Shown piece after piece: positions 55,442 to 62,298 of a DNA stretch of 64,000 nt. The DNA lies in NCBI GenBank assembly GCA_024685995.1, contig JAIBDY010000002.1, positions 1 to 64,000 of the forward strand, written 5' to 3'. The position numbers and the translations under genes are program-made. Every line of letters begins with the position of its first letter. The first letter of the stretch is position 1. The DNA is from Piscirickettsiaceae bacterium. Its GTDB lineage: Bacteria > Pseudomonadota > Gammaproteobacteria > Nitrosococcales > Methylophagaceae. Below the pieces are notes generated by a model that saw only the letters and a list, made by a program, of their open reading frames with translations, had not been told where the DNA came from and made no database searches.

Positions 55442-56131
55442 TTAAAAAAGCTCAATAGTACCGTTAATGTTAACGCTGATTTTATTGGTACCCGCAGAAA
55501 GAGCGGGCGCAGAATCGGCCATGGCCTCCGCTTTCATTGATGAACGCATCATCACTTGGCGAGGTTGCACGTAGTTATTGCCAATGTTGATATGGACAAG
55601 GTGATAACTAGACTTGTCGAATTGTTTGGCAATAGTGCTAGCGTGGTGACGAAATTTGGCTATCGCTTGTGCTGTGAGCCTGTCTTGGGCTTTTTCTATT
55701 TGGCTATCAGAAACGCCAAAATTCATCGACTGTATAGTTGACAGTGGGTTGACTTGGGCGATGAGTTTACCGATTTGGTCAAAATTTTGGCTTTTGAATT
55801 GAATATCTTGGCTCACTCGCCAAGACTTGACGCTGCCATTTTTATAGATGGGTTGACTATGGTAATTAATGGTTTGATGTTCAACCGCTTTAAAGCGATT
55901 TGCGCTGGCGATGATTTTCGCCATTTTATCGTTAACCTGATTAGCCAATGTTGCTGGATTATGACCGGTCTGTTGGACGACCAAGATAGCAACAAGTTGG
56001 TCATTTGCAATATTGTCCGACGCTGTAACTTGTAAAGTTACTTGGTTAAAATTTTGTTTCTCATCGGCAACAGCAGCGTGATGACTAAGGGCGAACAATA
56101 AGGGCAAAATAACGGAAATCAATTTGAACAT
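55442..56131 (-). CDS. SIMPL domain (DUF541) exported protein
   Basis: A 229-residue periplasmic protein with a signal peptide (FKLISVILPLLFALSHHAAVA) and the SIMPL fold: VTASDNIANDQLVAIL, then the YRSQP-like linker and a C-terminal SVNINGTIEL strand. Family members (BP26/OMP28, YggE) are linked to oxidative stress defence, but the function is unproven. I take ATG 56131, because AGGAG lies 9 bases upstream; a TTG at 56137 is not supported. Confidence 0.86.
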   Translation of the reverse strand: MFKLISVILPLLFALSHHAAVADEKQNFNQVTLQVTASDNIANDQLVAILVVQQTGHNPATLANQVNDKMAKIIASANRFKAVEHQTINYHSQPIYKNGSVKSWRVSQDIQFKSQNFDQIGKLIAQVNPLSTIQSMNFGVSDSQIEKAQDRLTAQAIAKFRHHASTIAKQFDKSSYHLVHINIGNNYVQPRQVMMRSSMKAEAMADSAPALSAGTNKISVNINGTIELF

Positions 56132-56854
56132 GGACAATCGCTCCTAAATTTAAGGCTATGCTTCATAGTGACTTGGTTCTGGCAGGTAAGTTCAGTGATA
56201 GATAAGCTTGAGGTGTTTTATGACCTAGCCGACTCAAAGTGGGTTAATTGTATTAATAGCCCTATTAGCTTAGCACTCGTGTAGGGTGAGGTCATATCTG
56301 TCTGCCAGCAGGTTGATAGCATGTCACGAGTCATTGTCTATGGTCTAATTCTGTTTTATTGTCAGTTGAAGTCAGTTTGATGTTTTTAATAACGATTGTC
56401 GCCAACACCATTGAAACGGCGGCATTGGTCTAATTATTATTGGGCTAGCGGTCAAAACGACCAGTAGCAGCACAACGGTTTGGTTTTAATCTGGTACAGT
56501 TCGGATTAGGTATTTTGACCGTGGTCGCATTATCATCTTTATTTTTCGCCGATTGAACAAAGCCTGGTAGGGCAGCCCGAAATGCAGATAGTGGGCAATG
56601 GATTCTAGGCGTATTATTTGCACTGGTATCAGGATCGAACAGTGCTTTATAGACTTCGGCACGGGTAGTGCTGGCGCCGTTATTTGTGTATCGTACTTTG
56701 ATGTTACTTTTGGCCTTGTGGTTAGCTTTTGCTTTATTGGCCTGGCTGCGTTGGGGCAGGGGTTGTTACAGTAAAGATGGTATTTGGCGACGAATGAATT
56801 TAACATTGCCCACCGCAAATTGAGGGCGTTTTAGTAAGATGATTGAGGAAAAAG
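56132..56854. other. 723-bp gene-poor region between SIMPL and pgl
   Basis: From 56132 to 56379 no frame or clear promoter was found. From 56380 to 56823 lies a decayed membrane-protein reading frame (described separately). The pgl leader follows. Confidence 0.6.
56380..56823 (+). pseudogene. Decayed membrane-protein gene with four in-frame stops
   Basis: One reading frame of 148 codons reads like a membrane protein: FLITIVANTIETAALV, then ATG-less continuation to LVQFGLGILTVVALSSLFFAD, WILGVLFALVSGSN, VVLAPLFVYRTLML and WLAFALLAWLRWG, ending RRMNLTLPTAN before a TGA. It is interrupted by TAA (56431), TAG (56446), TGA (56554) and TAG (56650), with no frame change. Each stop is one C-to-T step from CAA, CAG or CGA. 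This suggests a recently inactivated gene. The family is unknown. Confidence 0.6.
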
Positions 56855-57565
56855 ATGAAAGCTGAACAAAAAATAATGGCTGATGCAACGAGTTTAATAG
56901 CCGCAGCAACGGAACAATTTATCACCGTGGCACGGTCTGCCATCGCAAAGCGGGGTGTATTTTATGTCGCCTTAGCAGGCGGGTCGACCCCTAAGGGCTT
57001 GTATCAAATGTTGGCAACATCACCCTATTCGTCACAAATTGATTGGTCGCGCGTGCAATTATTTTTTGGCGATGAGCGTTGTGTACTGCCAAGTCATGAT
57101 GATAGTAATTTTAAAATGGCATCGGAAGCGATGCTTAATTCATTGCCTATTCCAGAGGCGAATGTTCATCGGATGCCGACCGAGTTGGGTGATGCTGAAG
57201 ATATTGCTGTTCGGTATGCTGAGACGATGGCGAAAGTGATGCAAAACCAGCCATTTGACCTTGTACTATTAGGTTTAGGCCCTGACGGCCATATCGCGTC
57301 ACTGTTTCCTGACACACCAGCCTTGGCTGTGACAGATTCAATGACAACGCCCCTTTATGTCGAAAAATTCGCATCTTGGCGTGTCACGATGACCTATCCT
57401 GTGATCAATGCGGCTAGACAAGTGATTGTTTTTATTGCTGGTGAGGCCAAGGCTGCGATTGTCAGCGATATTACCAATGAGACAGTGACAGGTTTGCCTG
57501 TACAGCGTTTAGCACCACAAGGTGAGTACTACTGGTATATGGATGCGGCGGCGGCGGGACAATAA
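56855..57565 (+). CDS. pgl: 6-phosphogluconolactonase
   Basis: Hydrolyses 6-phosphogluconolactone in the pentose phosphate or Entner-Doudoroff pathways. At 236 residues it has ALAGGSTPKGLYQML, FFGDERCVLPSHDDSNF and LLGLGPDGHIASLFP, all diagnostic of the DevB/SOL family. ATG at 56855, with GAGGAAAAAG upstream (the earlier TTG is less likely). It is followed 28 bases later by glucokinase. No zwf or edd is in the window. Confidence 0.94.
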   Translation: MKAEQKIMADATSLIAAATEQFITVARSAIAKRGVFYVALAGGSTPKGLYQMLATSPYSSQIDWSRVQLFFGDERCVLPSHDDSNFKMASEAMLNSLPIPEANVHRMPTELGDAEDIAVRYAETMAKVMQNQPFDLVLLGLGPDGHIASLFPDTPALAVTDSMTTPLYVEKFASWRVTMTYPVINAARQVIVFIAGEAKAAIVSDITNETVTGLPVQRLAPQGEYYWYMDAAAAGQ

Positions 57566-57593
57566 TTCTTGAACATTTGGATCTAATCAAGGC

Positions 57594-58580
57594 ATGACAC
57601 TATTATTGGCAGTTGATATTGGTGGGACCAAGACGTTCTGCCAACTGTCGACGGAGCAAGGTGATGTGCGCTTTGAGCACGAATATAGCAGTCACCAATT
57701 TGCGTGTTTTGATGCCCTATTGAGTACATTTTTAGATTCGGTCACGATGGCGCCTGCGGTGAACATCAGGGCCTGTTTTGCTGTCGCGGGGCCAGTGTCA
57801 GGTCGTGATGCGACGGTCACGAACTTACCTTGGGCATTTAATGCCGATGCGTTAGCGGCAAAATTTGGTTTCCAACAAGTTCAACTGTGTAATGATTTTG
57901 AAGCGGTGGCGATCGGTATAAGTTGTTTGTCCGAGGATGAAATTCTGACTCTGAACGAAGGCGAACCGCAGGACGAGGGTGTTCGTGCTGTGATTGGTGC
58001 TGGTACAGGCTTGGGCCAGGCTTTATTGTTGCCAGAAGGCGATAGCTGGCGGGTTGTGCCAACGGAAGGAGGGCATGTTGATTTTGCCCCTAGAAATGAC
58101 TTGCAAGTGGCTTTGTTATCCCATCTTTGGTCGCAATTTGGTCATGTATCCTATGAGCGAATTGTCTCGGGTGCGGGTTTGGTGGCTATTTATCACTTTT
58201 TATGCCAGCGAGGGGCCGGTAAAGCGTCAGCCTCGCTCCAGGCTGCGATGGTTGAGGGGGATGCGGCTGCGGTGATTAGCCGATATGCCTTGAGTGAACA
58301 AGATGCCCTGGCATCGCAAGCATTGGACTTATTTATTGATGTTTATGGTGCGCAAGCGGGTAATTTGGCGTTAACGGTATTATCTCGAGGAGGTTTATAT
58401 ATTGCTGGCGGCATTGCCGCTAAGAATAGACTGCGTTTCCAAGATGGTCGATTTATGAGCGCGTTTACGGATAAAGGAAAAATGGCGGCATTGGTGAAAA
58501 CGATTCCCGTCAAATTAATTTTACAAGATAAAGTTGGTTTAAAAGGCGCAAGGCTACTTGCATTGCAATACACGGTATAA
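57594..58580 (+). CDS. glk: Glucokinase
   Basis: Phosphorylates glucose with ATP. At 328 residues it is the ROK-independent glucokinase type (E. coli Glk). Visible are the phosphate loop AVDIGGTKTFCQL, AVAGPVSG, LCNDFEAVA and GAGTGLGQALLL. The C-terminal GGIAAKNRLRF region also fits. The ATG at 57594 is preceded by a weak AAGG. With pgl it forms an upper hexose pathway pair. Its TAA overlaps the apaG ATG. Confidence 0.93.
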   Translation: MTLLLAVDIGGTKTFCQLSTEQGDVRFEHEYSSHQFACFDALLSTFLDSVTMAPAVNIRACFAVAGPVSGRDATVTNLPWAFNADALAAKFGFQQVQLCNDFEAVAIGISCLSEDEILTLNEGEPQDEGVRAVIGAGTGLGQALLLPEGDSWRVVPTEGGHVDFAPRNDLQVALLSHLWSQFGHVSYERIVSGAGLVAIYHFLCQRGAGKASASLQAAMVEGDAAAVISRYALSEQDALASQALDLFIDVYGAQAGNLALTVLSRGGLYIAGGIAAKNRLRFQDGRFMSAFTDKGKMAALVKTIPVKLILQDKVGLKGARLLALQYTV

Positions 58581-58972
58581 TGTCCAGTATGACTATCAAT
58601 AATAATAAAAATATCTCCGTCGGAGTTCAATCATCTTACCTTGAGCACGAATCTGATCCTGAAAAAGCACGTTACCTATTTACCTATACCATTACCATCA
58701 AAAATAGTGGCAGTGCGGCGGCTAGGTTGCTATCGCGCTACTGGAAAATCACTGGTGGAGATGGTCATGAACAGGAAGTGGAAGGCGATGGTGTTGTCGG
58801 TCAACACCCTTATCTCTCACCGGAGGAAGAGTTTACCTACACCAGTGCTGCAATGTTAGATACGCCGGTCGGTATGATGCAGGGGCATTATATGATGGTT
58901 GACGATGAGGGTGAACAGTTCGAAGTCGCGATCCCACCATTTACCTTGGCTGTGCCCAGAACACTTCATTAA
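58580..58972 (+). CDS. apaG: ApaG family protein
   Basis: A 130-residue ApaG/DUF525 beta-sandwich. FTYTITIKNSGS, RYWKITGGDGHEQEVEGDGVVGQHPYLSPEE and the PPFTLAVP end are family-typical. Its role in bacteria is not settled (once linked to cobalt and magnesium). ATG at 58580 overlaps the glk stop by 1 base; ATG at 58589 is an alternative. In enterobacteria it usually accompanies ksgA-apaH, so the glk linkage is a little different. Confidence 0.9.
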   Translation: MSSMTINNNKNISVGVQSSYLEHESDPEKARYLFTYTITIKNSGSAAARLLSRYWKITGGDGHEQEVEGDGVVGQHPYLSPEEEFTYTSAAMLDTPVGMMQGHYMMVDDEGEQFEVAIPPFTLAVPRTLH

Positions 58973-58991
58973 TGCCGACGTTTGCTGTTAT

Positions 58992-59873
58992 TTAAGGGCT
59001 AAGGCGAACGCATTTCCCGACTGACTTTGCAGCACACATGTCGCCATTTGGCCAAATGGCATGATCAAAACTCACATTCTCTAATACAGTGCCGCCCAGA
59101 TTGGCATCTGTGAGATCGGCATATGACAGGTCAGCATGGCTCAAATCAGCATAGCTTAGATCGGCCTGTATTAAATTGGCGCCAACGAGGTTGCTATATT
59201 GCAGTTGCGCGTAGCTAAGATTACTGGTGCTGAGGTCAGCGTAAGCCATATCGGCATGGCTTAGCGTGACATTCATCAAATTGGCATTGGCTAAGTAGGT
59301 GCCGCGCATTTGCGCATTGTGCATATCCATATTCTCCAATGTAACATTGGGTTTTGAGCAATTATTCCAATTAATTGCGATACCAGCTGGTGCCGAGCAA
59401 TTGACTTCAGAGATGGGTAATAAAGTGGGTGACAAAATAGCGAGGCTAGCCACTATTAAAAGAAACACGGCCACGAGTGCAAGCGGCCATAGCATTGGCG
59501 AATTTTGTTCACGAAATTTACGCATTAAGAGGGTATGCAAACGGCGGCGGCGAATAGTGTCTTCGTGTTCTGGTCTTCTACGCTCATTTGACCTTTGGGC
59601 CTGTATGGGAGTATCGCGGATATTGCTTGTTGTCTGTCGACGATCAAAGCCATTACGCTCCTCTATCGATAGCTTGGTATGAATATCGATATTGTGTTCT
59701 GGATGTAAAGCAGGAATGTCCTGAATAGGCCGCCATGTAATACGATCTTCGGTAGCGTGATGCTGCATAGTCAATCGACCGAGTAGAATTTTATTGGTGA
59801 TGACTGAGCCGGGAAAAGGGCCTGTAGTTTCACCCTGTTGTCGAACATACCAGAATGTCTTTTTGCTTTTCAT
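58992..59873 (-). CDS. GYF_2-like, single-TM, pentapeptide-repeat protein
   Basis: A 293-residue protein with three parts. The N-terminal 60 residues match a GYF_2/DUF4339-type module (FWYVRQQGETTGPFPG, then ITWRPIQDIP). A basic linker and one TM helix (about 132-154) follow. The C-terminal part (about 180-270) is pentapeptide repeats of the A(D/N)LxX type (for example ADLSYADLSHADLSYADL). The repeats form a right-handed beta-helix. Given its orientation, the helix should be periplasmic, but no signal is seen. Function unknown. It is divergent from the FliK-like gene. Confidence 0.85.
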   Translation of the reverse strand: MKSKKTFWYVRQQGETTGPFPGSVITNKILLGRLTMQHHATEDRITWRPIQDIPALHPEHNIDIHTKLSIEERNGFDRRQTTSNIRDTPIQAQRSNERRRPEHEDTIRRRRLHTLLMRKFREQNSPMLWPLALVAVFLLIVASLAILSPTLLPISEVNCSAPAGIAINWNNCSKPNVTLENMDMHNAQMRGTYLANANLMNVTLSHADMAYADLSTSNLSYAQLQYSNLVGANLIQADLSYADLSHADLSYADLTDANLGGTVLENVSFDHAIWPNGDMCAAKSVGKCVRLSP

Positions 59874-59901
59874 TCGCTTTTGTCTACGCTATACACGTGC
59901 T

Positions 59902-59910
59902 TGTTATACT
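59902..59910 (+). promoter_or_regulatory. Extended -10 promoter candidate for the FliK-like gene
   Basis: TGTTATACT, 36 bases before the ATG at 59946, in the 72-bp divergent gap. No strong -35 is present. Confidence 0.45.
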
Positions 59911-59945
59911 AGCATTGTATGACCTAAATGTGGGTTGGAGGATGA

Positions 59946-61844
59946 ATGCAAATTCAACAGTCAAGACAACATAGTTTAGGGGTCGTGAACCAGGTTCCGG
60001 CCCAAGTACTGACAAGCTTGGTTGTCGGACAGCAAATAGAAGCTAGTGTGGTGAAAGCGGCGTTAGTCGCACAAATTGCGTCACTGAGAGTGGGAGAGAC
60101 GCTAATTGAGGTGAAGACGCCAATTCCTTTGCAACAAGGGCAAACCGTAAAACTGGAGCTGGTTCAATCTGGAGACAAGCCGGTATTGAAATTGATTTTG
60201 CCGGCACAGCATGTGGAACCGACGCCGCGGACAACAACTCAAACTGCTGGCTTGCTACCTGGTCAGCAAGTAGCTGTTGAAGTGATTAAAGTACTCAGTG
60301 ATCACCGTGTCTTAGTAGGGACGCCAGCGCAAACTACGTCACCTAGGCCAATCGCTAGCATTCCATTACAATTTGATATTGATATTGCACAGTTAACGAA
60401 AACCTTCGCTGTCGGCGAAAAAGTCGTGGTTGAAATTGCGACGGTCAAGCCACTAACCGTCGTATTAAAAGCCGAAACTGCCGCGCGGGAAAACTTGGTT
60501 GTCGATAGAATCAAGCAATTAGTTTCTCAACTTGATTCAAAGCCCAGTTTGGCGCTGTTCAATAATGCACTCAAAACCGTGTCGTTGCCAAGTGCAATAC
60601 AAGATGAAGCGAGTCGGTTGGTCGAACATGTTTTGGATAAAAAAAAGGTGACTCAACCTCAAGCATTAAGACAAGCAATTCAATCATCGGGTGTGTTTAC
60701 GGAAAAGACTTTGTTACAACAACCGCATTCTGTCAGAACAGATTTTAAGGCCAACCTGTTAAAACTGGCATCGCTGGTCGAGTCGACATTAGACGATAAA
60801 TTAACGCCGTTAACGCGCGCCTCTCGTCAACGGTCTGGAGAAGGACAAACAGCACTCTCGTCATTACAAACCTTCGCCTCGATGAGCTTAGGCAAGTCGC
60901 AGGTACCCATAAAAAATATCGAGATAAGTCACCAAAATCAATCATTTAAAACAAGTCCAGCAAGTGTTGAAAATCAGACTAGGCAATTGCGCTCTCCGTT
61001 TGCGCTTCAAACGTCATCGACAGTACGTGCAGCGATGACTGCAGGGCAAGCACTACCTGATGAAGGAGCGCGTAATCAGGCGCGCTCTTTATCCTTACCC
61101 ACGACAACGGGATCGAGTGATACGATGAGGTCTAGGTTGACGTTATTATCGACACTGTTACAAGCTGTGGCTGCACATAATGCGACGCCGTCTTCAATCT
61201 CGGTTTTACATGCCTCACCAACGAGTAGTGGATTACCCAACGTGTTACCGCCGTTTCTCAACGCTATTTTAACGCCATCGCAAGCAAGTGCATTAGCCCA
61301 AGCACTTCATCAATCGATGGCGACTGACCTTGTGCGGGTCGGGGGGCCATTGGATGTTGTATTGTTACAAGGTGTGTTAAAAGAAGTCGAAAGTTTGCAG
61401 GCGCGAATACAATTAAATCAATTTTCGATGCTTAAGGAGCCCGACTCACCATCAGCACCCATTGCCAGTTGGCTCATTGATTTGCCATTGAAGGATAAAC
61501 AGACCGTAGAGTTTGTTCAATTACAAATTGATCAGTTTCACAAACAACAAGATGCAGAAGCAGAAGATGTCTGGAGTGTGCAACTCAGATTGGATACGCA
61601 AAATTTAGGACCAATGCAAGCCACAGTGACCCTGCATAATGATGATATTAAAATCGTGATGCGAGCAGAACGCGAGGAGAGCGCGAGTTTATTAGCACAA
61701 CATTTGCCACAATTATATGAGGCATTGGGGCGTTTGGATGTCTCGGTTAGCCATATTAGTTGTGGTTGTGGAGGCGTGGTGAAACCCACTTTAGCCGAAC
61801 AGTATTTAGCAGAAACAAGCAACCTAGTGGATGTCTCGGTATGA
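59946..61844 (+). CDS. FliK C-terminal domain protein
   Basis: A 632-residue protein, mostly low-complexity and Gln/Ser/Thr-rich, with a C-terminal domain of about 80 residues (WSVQLRLDTQNLGPMQATVTLH) that matches the flagellar hook-length control Flg_hook domain. It ends in CGCGG. A FliK-like tail without other flagellar genes nearby is unusual. GGAGGATGA precedes the ATG. A small FlhB-C protein follows with a 4-base overlap (ATGA). Confidence 0.83.
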   Translation: MQIQQSRQHSLGVVNQVPAQVLTSLVVGQQIEASVVKAALVAQIASLRVGETLIEVKTPIPLQQGQTVKLELVQSGDKPVLKLILPAQHVEPTPRTTTQTAGLLPGQQVAVEVIKVLSDHRVLVGTPAQTTSPRPIASIPLQFDIDIAQLTKTFAVGEKVVVEIATVKPLTVVLKAETAARENLVVDRIKQLVSQLDSKPSLALFNNALKTVSLPSAIQDEASRLVEHVLDKKKVTQPQALRQAIQSSGVFTEKTLLQQPHSVRTDFKANLLKLASLVESTLDDKLTPLTRASRQRSGEGQTALSSLQTFASMSLGKSQVPIKNIEISHQNQSFKTSPASVENQTRQLRSPFALQTSSTVRAAMTAGQALPDEGARNQARSLSLPTTTGSSDTMRSRLTLLSTLLQAVAAHNATPSSISVLHASPTSSGLPNVLPPFLNAILTPSQASALAQALHQSMATDLVRVGGPLDVVLLQGVLKEVESLQARIQLNQFSMLKEPDSPSAPIASWLIDLPLKDKQTVEFVQLQIDQFHKQQDAEAEDVWSVQLRLDTQNLGPMQATVTLHNDDIKIVMRAEREESASLLAQHLPQLYEALGRLDVSVSHISCGCGGVVKPTLAEQYLAETSNLVDVSV

Positions 61845-62131
61845 TCTTTGAAAATGAGCCTTTACGGGCTATCGCATTAAAATATGATGGTGAAAATACC
61901 CCTACGGTGACGGCCAGTGGTGAAGGAGCGATTGCTGAAGAAATCATTAAAGTGGCGCGCGCACATGGTGTGCCGCTGAGAGAAGATGGTATGTTAGCGG
62001 CGCTATTAGGCGAGCTTGAACTGGGGGAGGAAATTCCCCCGACGCTCTATCGCGTGATAGCAGAGGTGATAGCCTATGCCTATTTGGTTTCAGGTAAAGT
62101 GCCTGTAATTAATGACAAAAATGGCCGTTAA
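61841..62131 (+). CDS. FlhB C-terminal-like small protein
   Basis: A 96-residue protein resembling the cytoplasmic tail of FlhB/YscU (COG2257): ALKYDGENTPTVTASGEG, then EEIIKVARAHGVPLREDGMLAALLGELELGEEIP. The usual autocleavage NPTH motif is replaced by NTPT, so self-cleavage is not expected. Its start overlaps the FliK-like stop (ATGA), implying a working pair. Confidence 0.82.
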   Translation: MIFENEPLRAIALKYDGENTPTVTASGEGAIAEEIIKVARAHGVPLREDGMLAALLGELELGEEIPPTLYRVIAEVIAYAYLVSGKVPVINDKNGR

Positions 62132-62298
62132 CTCTGCCTGCTAGGTAGGCTAAATGATCGGTTACTCCGCGCTTAAAAATATAATATGTTATAAATTGCT
62201 TTATATAGATCGACTTAAGTGTTGATTTTTATAAATAAAACAGATACTGTCTATGTCAAGTCAAAAAAGTGATTTATTGATGTGGTGATATAGAATTA

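Noticed and set aside
55754-56035. 93-codon plus-strand frame
   Set aside because: Antisense to the SIMPL gene. No ribosome site.
56486-56818. 110-codon minus-strand frame before pgl
   Set aside because: It is antisense to the decayed membrane-protein frame. Its composition is rich in K, R and P with no motif and no ribosome site.
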